NCBI GenBank assembly: GCA_005883615.1
Contig: VBEC01000022.1
Span: forward strand, 1 to 64,000
Direction of reading: 5' to 3'
DNA length: 64,000 nt
Origin: Chloroflexota bacterium
GTDB lineage: Bacteria; Chloroflexota; Limnocylindria; Limnocylindrales; CSP1-4
Shown: positions 10,170-18,749 of the stretch, one piece after another
Layout: the number at the start of each line of letters is the position of its first letter
Position numbering within the stretch: the first letter of the stretch is position 1
Program-made: the position numbers and the translations under genes
The notes under the pieces: generated by a model
Database searches by the model: none
Seen by the model: the letters and a program-made list of their open reading frames with translations, nothing else
Told to the model about the DNA's origin: nothing

Positions 10170-10202
10170 GTGGGGCGGCCGGCGGCTCGCCGGTCGCCCC
10201 AC
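10170..10202 (+). terminator. strong hairpin between binding-protein and permease genes
   Basis: GTGGGGCGGCCGGC at 10170-10183 pairs with GCCGGTCGCCCCAC at 10189-10202: a 14-bp stem with one G-U pair and a 5-nt loop. There is no following T tract, so it is more likely a partial terminator or mRNA-stabilising hairpin than a full stop. Its place 24 bp after the binding-protein stop codon is like that of hairpins that keep binding-protein mRNA more abundant than permease mRNA. Confidence 0.6.
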
Positions 10203-10205
10203 TGA

Positions 10206-11141
10206 ATGCCCAGCATGAACTCGGCCCCTTCGCGCCCGATGACGCTGGGGGGACGCGTCGGGATGCGGACGGGCTGGTCGCGCCGGACGCGCCAGGAGCA
10301 GCTCGTCTACAAGCTCCTCCTGCCCGTGTTCGGCACCGTCTTCGTGCTGGCCACGATCCCCTTCGTGATGGCGGTCATCGAGGCGCTCACCGCGGGTCCG
10401 CGCGGTTTCGTCGGTCTCGCCAACTTCGAGACGGCGCTCGGCAATCCACTCCTGTTCGAATCGATCAAGCAGACCGCGTTCTACGCTGCGATCGCCCTTC
10501 CAACGGAGATCCTGGGAGGTCTGGGCATCGCCCTGCTGGTCCACCGGGTGATCCGTTCACCGGGTCTCAGGGCGGCCATCTACGTCGCCGCAATGATCCC
10601 GATCGTCATTCCGCAGATCGCAGTGGGCGTCGTCTTTCGCCTCGTCTATCAACCCGATTACGGCATCCTCAACGTGCTGCTGGGCCGTACCGGCCACGAC
10701 CAGCTGTTGTGGCTGTCGTCACCGCCCCTGGCCATGATCGCGACGGCCAGCGTCGACATCTGGCAGTGGACCCCGTTCGTGTACCTCGTCCTCTTCGCCG
10801 GGCTGCAGACGGTCCCCAGCGAATCGGTCGAGGCCGCCCAGGTCGACGGCGCAAGCACCTGGTCGCAGTTCCGGCACATCGAGCTGCCGTATCTGCGGCC
10901 GCTCCTGCTGTTGGTCCTGTTCTTCCGCCTCGCCGACGTCATACGCGTCTTCGACCACGTCTATGTACTGACGGGCGGCGGTCCGGGGACGACGACCCAA
11001 TATCTGAGCCTGTACATCTACCGGATCGGGTTCCAATTCACCGACCTCAGCCAGGCCTCGGCGCTGGCCGTCCTGGTGATGGCCGCCATGACGATCTTCT
11101 ACACGATCGTTTCGCGCTTCCTGCCGGCGGACCGGGGCTGA
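10206..11141 (+). CDS. CUT1-type sugar ABC transporter permease (MalF-like)
   Basis: A 311-residue inner-membrane permease with about six transmembrane segments, beginning after a basic N-terminus (RTRQEQLVYKLLLPVFG). The EAA loop that contacts the ATPase reads EAAQVDGASTWSQFRHIELP. The exact start is uncertain: ATG codons at 10206, 10215, 10239 and 10263 are all in frame and none has a clear ribosome-binding site. It follows the binding protein and overlaps the second permease gene by 1 bp at TGATG. No ATPase gene is present in the operon, so a shared ATPase encoded elsewhere is implied. Confidence 0.85.
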   Translation: MPSMNSAPSRPMTLGGRVGMRTGWSRRTRQEQLVYKLLLPVFGTVFVLATIPFVMAVIEALTAGPRGFVGLANFETALGNPLLFESIKQTAFYAAIALPTEILGGLGIALLVHRVIRSPGLRAAIYVAAMIPIVIPQIAVGVVFRLVYQPDYGILNVLLGRTGHDQLLWLSSPPLAMIATASVDIWQWTPFVYLVLFAGLQTVPSESVEAAQVDGASTWSQFRHIELPYLRPLLLLVLFFRLADVIRVFDHVYVLTGGGPGTTTQYLSLYIYRIGFQFTDLSQASALAVLVMAAMTIFYTIVSRFLPADRG

Positions 11142-11983
11142 TGAACCGGGGCCGGCGCTCGACGCGCATCGCGACCTACCTCCTGCTTCTTGGCATCGGC
11201 CTGATCTTCGCGTTTCCGCTCTATTACCTGATCGTCACGTCGTTCAAGACCAAGTCCGAGCTGTTCGCAGCCGTACCGTCGCTCGTCCCGCAGGCGCTCA
11301 ACCCAGCCGCCTACGAATCGGTCCTCTTTACGCGGGGATACACAGGCCTGCTCTTCAACAGCATCGTCGTAGGGCTGAGCGCGACGATCCTCGCCATCGC
11401 GGTCGCCTTCGCGATCTGTTATCCGATCACCCGACTGCCGGCGTCCAGGCGGCTGCGCGCTTTCGTCCTCAACTGGGCGTTGTCGCTGCGCTTCCTGCCG
11501 CCCATCGCGGTGGTGATCCCGTACTTCACGATCATCCGGACGGTCGGGCTGTACAACCAGCTGCCAGCACTCATCGTGGTCTACACGATCTTCAACCTGC
11601 CCCTGGCGATCTGGATGCTGCGCGGCTTCCTGGACGAGATCCCCCTCGAGATCGAGCAGGCGGCCCTGGTTGACGGGGCGAGCCGATGGCAGGCCTTCCG
11701 CCACGTGCTGTTGCCGCTCTCCCGCACGGCGATCCTGGCCGTGGTGATCATCGTCTTCGCGTTCGACTGGGCCGAATTCCTGTTCGCCTTCATCCTGACG
11801 GCGACGCCCCAGGCGCAGACCTTCCCGGTAGGTGTCCAGGGCCTGGTCACCCAGTTCGAGATCATCTGGAACGAGATGGCCGCCGGGGGCGTGATCGCAA
11901 TCGTGATCCCGCTCACGCTCATGCTGATCGCGCGGCGGCACGTCATGACCGGCTTGACGTTCGGGGTCATCCGCGAGAAATGA
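11141..11983 (+). CDS. CUT1-type sugar ABC transporter permease (MalG-like)
   Basis: A 280-residue integral membrane permease. It starts with ATG in TGATG overlapping the stop of the preceding permease. The first hydrophobic segment is YLLLLGIGLIFAFPLYYLIV and the EAA loop reads EQAALVDGASRWQAFRHVLLP. It pairs with the upstream permease to form the channel of the importer. The end overlaps iolI by 4 bp (ATGA). The transporter family (MalFG-like rather than the CUT2 type common for inositol in proteobacteria) is shared with some thermophilic inositol systems. Confidence 0.87.
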   Translation: MNRGRRSTRIATYLLLLGIGLIFAFPLYYLIVTSFKTKSELFAAVPSLVPQALNPAAYESVLFTRGYTGLLFNSIVVGLSATILAIAVAFAICYPITRLPASRRLRAFVLNWALSLRFLPPIAVVIPYFTIIRTVGLYNQLPALIVVYTIFNLPLAIWMLRGFLDEIPLEIEQAALVDGASRWQAFRHVLLPLSRTAILAVVIIVFAFDWAEFLFAFILTATPQAQTFPVGVQGLVTQFEIIWNEMAAGGVIAIVIPLTLMLIARRHVMTGLTFGVIREK

Positions 11984-12825
11984 GTGCGTCGGGCGGCGAT
12001 CCGAACGGGGGTCCGCGGGTCTTCCTGAACGGGGCCACGATCATGACGACCCCGACCGCCGAGCACATCCGCGTTGCTCGAGAGGCCGGCTTCGACGGGG
12101 TGGAGGTCCGGGCCGAGCGCCTGCTAGACCGGCCCGAAGAGGTCGCGGCCGCCAGTCCGATTGTCCAGCCCCGCGAAGTCTGGAGCCTCAACGGGCTCCA
12201 GCTGCAGGTGGGTCCCGACGGCCGCCTCGATGGCGAACGGGCGGAGCGCGAGCTCTCGCCGCGCCTTGCCATTTCGGGGGTGCTCGGCGCCGAGTACCTG
12301 CTGGTCGTGCCACCGCGACAGGCAGGAGTCGATCGTGGACGGGCGATCGAAGCCATGCGTGAGGGGCTCGCCCTGGTGCGTGATCGAGCGGCGGCGGTTG
12401 GAGTCGGCGTCGCTTTCGAATTCCTCGGATTCGCGGACTGCCCGATCGACAGCCCGGCGCTGGCCGCCGAGGTCGTCGGTCCGATGGACGGCGTTGACCT
12501 CGTCCTCGATTCGTGTCACTGGCACGCCAGCGGCTCCGCATCCCTGGCGGACTTCCCGGTCGATCGGCTGGCGATGGTCCATCTCAACGATGCGCCGGGT
12601 AAGCCCCCTCGCGAGATCGAGGACGCCGATCGCGTCCTGCCCGGGAATGGTGTCATCCGCCTCGCTGACCTGGTGGCGCAGCTCACGGCTCGGGGTTACG
12701 GGGGACCGTGGAGCCTCGAGACCTTCAATCCGACCTACTGGGCCGCGGACCCCCGACGGATCGCGAGCGAGGGCCGCCGACGCGTGGGCGCGCTGCTTGG
12801 GGAGCCGTCGAAGGTGGCTGGTTGA
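11980..12825 (+). CDS. iolI: 2-keto-myo-inositol isomerase (inosose isomerase)
   Basis: A 281-residue TIM-barrel isomerase/epimerase. IolI interconverts 2-keto-myo-inositol and 1-keto-D-chiro-inositol, letting the pathway take D-chiro-inositol. The segments AFEFLGFADCPIDS, LVLDSCHWHASGSA, VHLNDAPGK and EDADRVLPGNGVIRL line up with the metal and substrate motifs of IolI (family pattern LDSFHFHAMGS and EDRVWPGQGAI). It starts at ATG overlapping the permease stop and ends overlapping the regulator start (TGATG). IolH or a second IolE-like enzyme would be the alternatives; the motif match favours IolI. Confidence 0.75.
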   Translation: MSASGGDPNGGPRVFLNGATIMTTPTAEHIRVAREAGFDGVEVRAERLLDRPEEVAAASPIVQPREVWSLNGLQLQVGPDGRLDGERAERELSPRLAISGVLGAEYLLVVPPRQAGVDRGRAIEAMREGLALVRDRAAAVGVGVAFEFLGFADCPIDSPALAAEVVGPMDGVDLVLDSCHWHASGSASLADFPVDRLAMVHLNDAPGKPPREIEDADRVLPGNGVIRLADLVAQLTARGYGGPWSLETFNPTYWAADPRRIASEGRRRVGALLGEPSKVAG

Positions 12826-13889
12826 TGCACAACTTGGAGGTCGGGCGCTCGGCGACGATCAGCGACGTCGCTCGACGAGCCGGCGTGTCGACCGCGACGG
12901 TCAGTCGCGTGATCTCGGGCTCAACGACGGTCCGCGCGACGACGCGGGCGGGCGTCCTCGCAGCGGTCGAGGCTTTGGGCTATCGGCCCTCCGGCGTGGC
13001 CCGGTCGCTCAAGCTCCGAACGACGCATACGCTCGGCCTCGTGGTCACGGACATCGCCAACCCGTACTTCCCCCAGATCGTGCGTGCGGTCGAGGACGCC
13101 GCGCTGGAGCGCGGCCATACGGTCCTGTTGTGCGATAGCGCGGACGACCCGTCGCGAGAGGAGACCTACCTCGACCTGCTCATCGACCGCCGCGTGGACG
13201 GGATCGTGATCGCCTCGAGCGGGCTCCAGGCCCGCCATGGCGACTGGTTGGCCACCCGGACGGTGCCGGTCGTGCTGGTCAACTGCACGGCACGCGGCGC
13301 CGCCTTGCCGGCGATCCTGAGCGACAACCGGGCCGGCGGCCGCCTGGCAGCCGAACACGTGCTGGACCTCGGCCATCGCCGGATCGGGCATATTTCGGCA
13401 CCACCGCGCAACGCCGCCGCTGGAGATCGCGTGGCCGGGATCCAGGATGCGGTGGATTCGGGGCGCTACCCCGGCGTCGAGCTGACGGTCGTCGAAGGCG
13501 ACGGCCAGGCGGAGGGCGCGGAGGCCGCGACCCTCGCGCTTCTCGAGCGTGCGCCGGGAGTCACGGCCATCCTGTGCTACAACGACCTGACGGCCGTCGG
13601 GGCGTTGCGGACGCTGCGTGGCCTGGGCCGCCGAGTTCCCGAGGACGTCAGCGTCGTCGGCTACGACGACATTCCCCTGGCTGCGTGGATGGAGCCGCCC
13701 ATCACGTCGGTCGCGCAGCAGACCTCTGCGATGGGCCGCTGGGCGGTCGAGCGGCTGCTGGAGCGCATGGCCGGCGAAGATGAGCCGGGGTCGGACCGTC
13801 GGCAGCTGGGAGAGCGCTCCGAGAACGTGGTGTTGCTTCCCGTGGAGCTGTGCGTCCGCGGATCGACCGGGCCGCCGCCATGGGCTTGA
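12825..13889 (+). CDS. LacI-family transcriptional regulator of the inositol operon
   Basis: A 354-residue LacI/GalR-type regulator. The N-terminal helix-turn-helix reads ATISDVARRAGVSTATVSRV with the hinge region near GYRPSGVARSLK, followed by a periplasmic-binding-protein-like effector domain (LGLVVTDIANPYF, GIVIASSGL, VPEDVSVVGYDDIPLAAW). It is embedded within the operon, overlapping iolI and iolB, so it would be autoregulated. The paired operators GTAATCGATTGCA around the operon promoter near 4.65 kb are the obvious targets. The effector is expected to be an inositol-pathway metabolite, which is inferred from context only. Confidence 0.88.
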   Translation: MHNLEVGRSATISDVARRAGVSTATVSRVISGSTTVRATTRAGVLAAVEALGYRPSGVARSLKLRTTHTLGLVVTDIANPYFPQIVRAVEDAALERGHTVLLCDSADDPSREETYLDLLIDRRVDGIVIASSGLQARHGDWLATRTVPVVLVNCTARGAALPAILSDNRAGGRLAAEHVLDLGHRRIGHISAPPRNAAAGDRVAGIQDAVDSGRYPGVELTVVEGDGQAEGAEAATLALLERAPGVTAILCYNDLTAVGALRTLRGLGRRVPEDVSVVGYDDIPLAAWMEPPITSVAQQTSAMGRWAVERLLERMAGEDEPGSDRRQLGERSENVVLLPVELCVRGSTGPPPWA

Positions 13890-14770
13890 CAGGCGTCGGG
13901 GCGAGCCCCGAAGCAGCGCTGGGCTCGCGGGACCACTTGAGTTTGCTTCGCCGCGCGGCCTCAGGGAGCGCGACGCGCTCTGCGGGTGGCCAGCTCCAGC
14001 GAGTCACTCCGGCTGAGGCCGGCTGGCGCTATCTCTCGTTCGAGGCCCACCGCCTTACGGCGGGGGACTCCCTGCACATCAACGCCAAAGGCCAGGAAAG
14101 CCTGATCATCGTCCTCGAGGGCACGGCAACGGTCCGAGCCGGAAACCGGACGTTCAGCGACCTCGGCACACGTGACAGCGTCTTCGACGGCCCGCCGCCC
14201 GCGATGGTCCTGGTTGAGCCGGGCGGCCGGATCGAGGTCGACGCAGGCCGTGAGGCGCTGATTGCAGTAGGCTCGGCTCCCGCCGGCGACCTGCGGACGA
14301 CGCGGGCGATCGAGCCGGGCGACATCCTGGCGGAGGCCAGGGGGACCGGCAACACGGAGCGGCGAATCCACCACCTCCTGCCGTCGTCGGCCGAAGCCGG
14401 TCGCCTGATCGCCTTCGAGGTGTTCACGCCGGGCGGCAACTGGTCGAGCTATCCGCCCCACAAGCACGACACCGAAGATCCTCCACGCGAAAGCTACCTG
14501 GAGGAGCTCTATTACTACCGCCTCGCCAAGCCGACCGGGTTCGCGTTCCAACGGATCTACACGCCGGATCGGTCGCTGGACGAGGCTCTCGTCGCGCGCG
14601 ACGGCGACCTTGTGCTCGTGCCGCGCGGCTATCACGTCGTGGCGACCGCGCCGGGCTACGACTGCTACTACCTGAACGTGATGGCTGGCCCGACGCGCGA
14701 ATGGCGATTTACAGTGGATCCGGACCACGTCTGGTTGATGGACTGGGATCCCGCCCGGCCTCGGAGATAG
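13880..14770 (+). CDS. iolB: 5-deoxy-glucuronate isomerase
   Basis: A 296-residue double-cupin isomerase that turns 5-deoxy-D-glucuronate into 5-dehydro-2-deoxy-D-gluconate. Family signatures are clear: SSYPPHKHDTEDPPRESYLE and ELYYYRL carry the metal-binding His and Glu residues, and LVPRGYHVVATAPGYDCYYL carries the last His. The ATG at 13880 overlaps the end of the regulator gene by 10 bp; a GTG 30 bp upstream is also in frame. It lies second to last in the operon, three bases before the transaldolase start. Confidence 0.9.
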   Translation: MGLTGVGASPEAALGSRDHLSLLRRAASGSATRSAGGQLQRVTPAEAGWRYLSFEAHRLTAGDSLHINAKGQESLIIVLEGTATVRAGNRTFSDLGTRDSVFDGPPPAMVLVEPGGRIEVDAGREALIAVGSAPAGDLRTTRAIEPGDILAEARGTGNTERRIHHLLPSSAEAGRLIAFEVFTPGGNWSSYPPHKHDTEDPPRESYLEELYYYRLAKPTGFAFQRIYTPDRSLDEALVARDGDLVLVPRGYHVVATAPGYDCYYLNVMAGPTREWRFTVDPDHVWLMDWDPARPRR

Positions 14771-14772
14771 CC

Positions 14773-15861
14773 ATGACCGAAACGACCACGCTCACGCCGC
14801 TCCAGCAGACAGTGCGCCTGGGCACGGCTCTTTGGAACGATTCGAGCGCGCCAGACGAGCTCGAATATGCCATCGCAAACGGGGCGGTGGGCGCGACGTC
14901 CAACCCGCCGATCACGCTCGAGGTCCTCAAGAAGGAGCCCGAGCGCTGGAAGGCGCGCGCTCGGGAGCTGTTCGCCTCGTTTCCGACGTGGTCGGAGACG
15001 CGGATTACGTGGCAGATCTACGAGGAGATCGCGCTGCGCGGCGCGGCCATGTTGCGCCCGATCTTCGAGCGAACCGGCGGCGCGGCGGGCCGCCTGTCGA
15101 TCCAGACCGACCCGACGCTCTTCCGGGACTCCGAAGCCATGCTCGAACAGGGCCTCCATTTCGCCGGCCTGGCGCCCAACCTGCAGGTCAAGTTTCCGAG
15201 CACCCGCGCGGGCGTCGAGGCGATCGAGGAGGCGACCTATCGCGGGGTGAACATCAACGCAACGGTCAACTTCAGCGTGCCGCAGGCACTGGCTGTGGCC
15301 GAAGCGATCGAGCGAGCGTTGGAGCGGCGAGCCGCCGAGGGCATGGACAACAGCATCTTCCACCCCGTCTGCACGATCATGGTCGGGCGGCTCGACGACT
15401 GGATGAAGGCGATCGCCGAGCGAGACGACATCGTGCTCACGCCGGGGACCGCCGACTGGGCGGGCGTTGCCGCATTCAAGCGTGCCTACGGCCTGTATCG
15501 CGAGCGCGGCTACCGGACCCGGCTGCTGGCAGCCGCGTATCGGAACCAGCTGCATTGGTCGCAGCTGGTGGGTGGCGACGTGGTGCTGACGATGACCCAC
15601 CAGTGGCAGGTCCGCTTCAACGGGTCACGCGTCGAGGTCCGATCGAGGATCGACGAGCCGGTCGATCCGGCCATCGTCGCCGAGCTCTCGGAGCTGATCC
15701 CCGACTTCCGGCTGGCCAACGAGCCGGACGGCATGACGCCCGAACAGTTCGATTCGTACGGCGCCACCGTCCGCACACTGCGCCAGTTCATCGGCGCTTA
15801 CCACGACCTTCAGGCAACGATCCGCGACTTCGTCCTGCCGAACCCCGACAAGAAGGGCTGA
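14773..15861 (+). CDS. transaldolase-family aldolase
   Basis: A 362-residue class I aldolase of the transaldolase family. Motifs are GATSNPPITLEVLKKEP near the N-terminus, LQVKFPSTRAGVEAIEEA with the Schiff-base Lys, and NATVNFSVPQALAVAEAIE on the next strand. The ATG at 14773 follows the iolB stop by 2 bp, with GGAG about 6 bp upstream inside iolB. It ends the operon. No iolC kinase or iolJ aldolase is seen in the locus, so this enzyme, either as a true transaldolase or as an aldolase on a deoxy-ketogluconate intermediate, is a candidate for the cleavage step; that role is inference. Confidence 0.8.
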   Translation: MTETTTLTPLQQTVRLGTALWNDSSAPDELEYAIANGAVGATSNPPITLEVLKKEPERWKARARELFASFPTWSETRITWQIYEEIALRGAAMLRPIFERTGGAAGRLSIQTDPTLFRDSEAMLEQGLHFAGLAPNLQVKFPSTRAGVEAIEEATYRGVNINATVNFSVPQALAVAEAIERALERRAAEGMDNSIFHPVCTIMVGRLDDWMKAIAERDDIVLTPGTADWAGVAAFKRAYGLYRERGYRTRLLAAAYRNQLHWSQLVGGDVVLTMTHQWQVRFNGSRVEVRSRIDEPVDPAIVAELSELIPDFRLANEPDGMTPEQFDSYGATVRTLRQFIGAYHDLQATIRDFVLPNPDKKG

Positions 15862-16047
15862 CCCGTCAGGACATGCGGCGGTGGTCGAGGGGCGGCCGGA
15901 ATCGTCCCGCGTCCGGTTCGTCGGTGAGGTGGATGCGCGCGTTGGCCGAGGGCTCCGCGCCACCTGCCGAATCGGGCCTCGTCTGGTGCGACGTTGCCTG
16001 CACACGCCTGCTCGAATGGCGGCAGCGAGGGCCGGGTTAACCCTACG

Positions 16048-16659
16048 CTACGGCAGGCCGGCGACGATCGCGGCGGCCTTGTCGCGATCCGGGCTGTCGA
16101 TCTCATAGAGCGTGTCGCCGACGATCATCACGTAGATCGCCTGGCTCTCCGGCGGCAGGTCCAACGCCGAGAGCACCTCCCGTCCACCAACGGTCACTCG
16201 CTGCCAGCGGTTCGAGCTGTCCGGGGAAGCCTCCAGGGCCGCCTTGGTGACGGCCGGCCAGACGGCCTTCGGGTCATCCACGCGGAAGAGGCGGAGCGTA
16301 AGCCAGGCGCCACCCATCGGCCAGGCCTCTCCGGCGATGCGAATGCGGTCGACGTGGTCGAACCCGACGGCTTCGCTGATGATCGGGTACATCCCGAAAT
16401 ACAGCCCCTCGTCGTCGACGGCCGCCTCCCCGTCGAAGGACTCGACGGACTGGGCCGGCACTCCGGCCAGTGTGGGCGGCAGAGCGCGTTCCATGTCGGG
16501 GAAGTCGTGGCTGAACTTGTCCGGCCCCAGGCTCGGCTGCGGCGACGGCAGAACGGAGATCGACCGGCACGAGGCCAGTACCACCAGCAGCCCGAGCCAC
16601 GCCGCGGCTATGAGAGCGGAGCGCGCCGAGACGCCCCGTCTGCGCTCGGCCCCCGGCAC
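16048..16659 (-). CDS. putative lipoprotein of unknown function
   Basis: A 203-residue protein starting at GTG 16659. The N-terminus has Arg residues, a hydrophobic run (ALIAAAWLGLLVVLASC) and a lipobox ending in Cys at about residue 31, so it should be an outer-face lipoprotein. The mature part (about 170 residues) has no motif I recognise; it ends with IVGDTLYEIDSPDRDKAAAIVAGLP, like small substrate-sensing or DUF-type secreted domains. It lies 5 bp after the dihydropyrimidinase stop on the same strand and may be cotranscribed with it. Confidence 0.6.
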   Translation of the reverse strand: MPGAERRRGVSARSALIAAAWLGLLVVLASCRSISVLPSPQPSLGPDKFSHDFPDMERALPPTLAGVPAQSVESFDGEAAVDDEGLYFGMYPIISEAVGFDHVDRIRIAGEAWPMGGAWLTLRLFRVDDPKAVWPAVTKAALEASPDSSNRWQRVTVGGREVLSALDLPPESQAIYVMIVGDTLYEIDSPDRDKAAAIVAGLP

Positions 16660-16664
16660 CGAAT

Positions 16665-18062
16665 TCAGCTCTGCCGGAGCGCGGGGCTCAAGCCGCGCTT
16701 GAGGAACTGGCCGTGGCCCTTGCGACCCGTGAACTCCCCGTCGCGGACGATCACCGAACCGCGCGACAGGACCACGTCCGAGCCGCCCTGCACCGCTCGG
16801 CCCTCGTAGCAGGAGTAGTCGACGTTCATGTGGTGCGTCTTTGCGCTGATCGTGTGCTTCCGGCCGGGGTCGTAGACGACGAGGTCGGCATCGGAGCCGA
16901 CGGCGATGGCGCCCTTCCGCGGGTACAGCCCGAACATTCGGGCCGGCGCGGTCGAGAGGACCTCGACCCAGCGCTCGCGCGTCAACCGGCCGGCGACCAC
17001 GCCGCCGTCGTGCAGCAGGTCAACGCGATCCTCCACGCCGGGCAGGCCGTTGGGCACCTTCCGGAAGTCGTCCTTGCCAAGGTCTTTCTGGCCGTGGAAG
17101 TCGAACGGGCAGTGGTCGGTCGACACGACCTGGAGATCGTCCTTGCGCAGGCCGCTCCACAGTTCCTCCTGGTGGTCTTTCGGCCGAAGGGGCGGCGAGC
17201 ACACGAACTTGGCACCCTCGAAGCCGTGGCCCATGTCATCGAGCGACAGGAACAGGTACTGGGGACAGGTTTCGGCGAAGGTCATCGCGCCGCGATCGCG
17301 GGCGGCCCTGACCTCGTTCAGCGCATCGCGTGCCGATAGGTGAACGATGTACACGGGCACGCCGGCGGCCTCGGCCAGGCGGATCACCCGGTTGGTCGCC
17401 TCGCCTTCGAAGATGGGGTAGCGCACGACACCGTGGTAGTACGGATCGGTCTTGCCCGAGTCCGCGAACTGGGCCGCGACGATGTCGATCGCCAACCCGT
17501 TTTCGGCGTGCATCATGATCAGCCCGCCGTTCTTCGCGGTCTGCTGCAGCGCGCGGAAGATCGCCCCGTCGTCGCTGAAGAAGACGCCGGGGTAGGCCGT
17601 GAACAGCTTGAAGTCGGGGACACCCTCCGCGACGAGGGTATCCATCTCCGCCAGCGTCTCGTCATTGACGTCCGACATGATCATGTGGAAGCCGTAGTCG
17701 GCGACCGCGTTGCCTTCGGCCTTGGCATGCCAGGCGTCGAGGCCCTCGCGCAGGGACTTGCCGCGCGACTGCACGGCGAAGTCGACGATCGTCGTCGTCC
17801 CGCCGAAGGCCGCCGCTCGCGTACCGGTCTCGAAGGTGTCCTTCGCGAAGGTGCCGCCGAAGGGCAATTCCATATGGGTATGCACGTCGATCGCGCCGGG
17901 AATGAGGTATTTGCCGCGGGCGTCGATGGACTCGTCGGCGGTCACCCCCGTGGCGGCCAGGTCGCGGCCGATCAGCGCGATCTGCTCGCCGTCGACCAGC
18001 ACGTCCGCGCCGGACGAGCCCTCGGCCGTGACCACGATGCCGTTGGCGATCAGGGTGCGCAT
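16665..18062 (-). CDS. hydA: dihydropyrimidinase / D-hydantoinase
   Basis: A 465-residue cyclic amidohydrolase that hydrolyses dihydrouracil, dihydrothymine or hydantoins to N-carbamoyl amino acids. Metal-site motifs in order are DVHTHMELPFGGTFAKDTFE, DFKLFTAYPGVF with the Lys expected to be carboxylated (about residue 150), MMHAENG, YIVHLSARDAL, and VSTDHCPFDF with the catalytic Asp region. GLPGVEDRVDLL follows. The start ATG at 18062 has GAGAGGAG about 6 bp upstream; a longer in-frame extension to 18464 overlaps the next gene and is rejected. The beta-ureidopropionase gene nearby on the same strand supplies the next step. Confidence 0.9.
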   Translation of the reverse strand: MRTLIANGIVVTAEGSSGADVLVDGEQIALIGRDLAATGVTADESIDARGKYLIPGAIDVHTHMELPFGGTFAKDTFETGTRAAAFGGTTTIVDFAVQSRGKSLREGLDAWHAKAEGNAVADYGFHMIMSDVNDETLAEMDTLVAEGVPDFKLFTAYPGVFFSDDGAIFRALQQTAKNGGLIMMHAENGLAIDIVAAQFADSGKTDPYYHGVVRYPIFEGEATNRVIRLAEAAGVPVYIVHLSARDALNEVRAARDRGAMTFAETCPQYLFLSLDDMGHGFEGAKFVCSPPLRPKDHQEELWSGLRKDDLQVVSTDHCPFDFHGQKDLGKDDFRKVPNGLPGVEDRVDLLHDGGVVAGRLTRERWVEVLSTAPARMFGLYPRKGAIAVGSDADLVVYDPGRKHTISAKTHHMNVDYSCYEGRAVQGGSDVVLSRGSVIVRDGEFTGRKGHGQFLKRGLSPALRQS

Positions 18063-18105
18063 CACGCTCCTCTCGAGTGGGGCTGGGGCGAGGCGAGCCT
18101 TCGGG

Positions 18106-18531
18106 TCAGGATTCGGTGACTGCCCCTGGCTCCGCCTCGTGATACCAGGGAGCGTAGGACAGGCCGACGAGCAATCCCTCCGGGCCGATGAGGCGCGCGA
18201 CCGTCTGACCCCACGGCTCGGTTCGGGCGCCATGGAGCAGCCGGTAGCCCTTGCCCTCGAGCTCGGCTGCGGCGGCCGCCACGTCATCGACCTCGAACTC
18301 GATCGAGGCCTGCGGTGGGGGTACCTCGTTGGGCCATCCCGGCTGGCCGAAGCACGCCTGAGCGGCGTCCTCGAGCCGCCACAAACCGAAGTGCTTGACA
18401 CCCTCGAAATCGAACGTGGCCGGATAGTCATGGTCCGAGAGAGGGATGCCCAGGGCATCGACATAGAAGCTTCGTGCCGACGCCAGGTCCGGGACGATCG
18501 GAGCGACGCCCGCGACGAAGCGGACTTTCAC
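18106..18531 (-). CDS. VOC-family (glyoxalase-like) protein
   Basis: A 141-residue single-domain protein of the vicinal oxygen chelate superfamily, starting at GTG 18531. It shows the two beta-alpha-beta-beta-beta modules: FVAGVAPIVPDLASARSFYVDALG with VKHFGLWRLE, then ASIEFEVDDVAAAAAELEGKGY with LIGPEGLLVGLSYAPWY. Candidate metal or substrate residues are His and Glu within these strands. It lies upstream of the dihydropyrimidinase gene on the same strand, with 43 bp between. The substrate is unknown; an accessory role in the pyrimidine or hydantoin pathway is possible from context. Confidence 0.75.
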   Translation of the reverse strand: MKVRFVAGVAPIVPDLASARSFYVDALGIPLSDHDYPATFDFEGVKHFGLWRLEDAAQACFGQPGWPNEVPPPQASIEFEVDDVAAAAAELEGKGYRLLHGARTEPWGQTVARLIGPEGLLVGLSYAPWYHEAEPGAVTES

Positions 18532-18586
18532 GCTGGCCCTGGCCGGGTGATGTCCGGGCCGGGGGGCGACGTGGCCCGGCGAAGCG

Positions 18587-18652
18587 CTACTTCGTCGAGG
18601 TCTTGGGCTTGTTCTGCTTCGGCTTCTTGGGGGTCTTGGCCTTCTTGTCCAT
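18587..18652 (-). CDS. 21-residue Lys/Pro-rich basic peptide
   Basis: A very short frame running from ATG 18652 to TAG 18587. It encodes a peptide made almost wholly of Lys, Pro, Thr, Asn and Gln (it begins MDKKAKTPKKPKQNKPK), with about 9 Lys in 21 residues. GAGGAG lies 7 bp before the ATG, a good ribosome-binding site, and the codons end cleanly. It lies between the VOC gene and the LLM oxidoreductase on the same strand. It could be a nucleic-acid or ribosome-associated peptide; nothing further can be said. It is too short for standard gene calls. Confidence 0.5.
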   Translation of the reverse strand: MDKKAKTPKKPKQNKPKTSTK

Positions 18653-18749
18653 CAGTTACTCCTCGCCGTTGATGGTGGCAGGGGACAGGGTAGCGCCGAT
18701 CCAGAGCGCCGGCAGAGCCGCCACGCGCCGACAGAGCCGCGGCCCAGCC

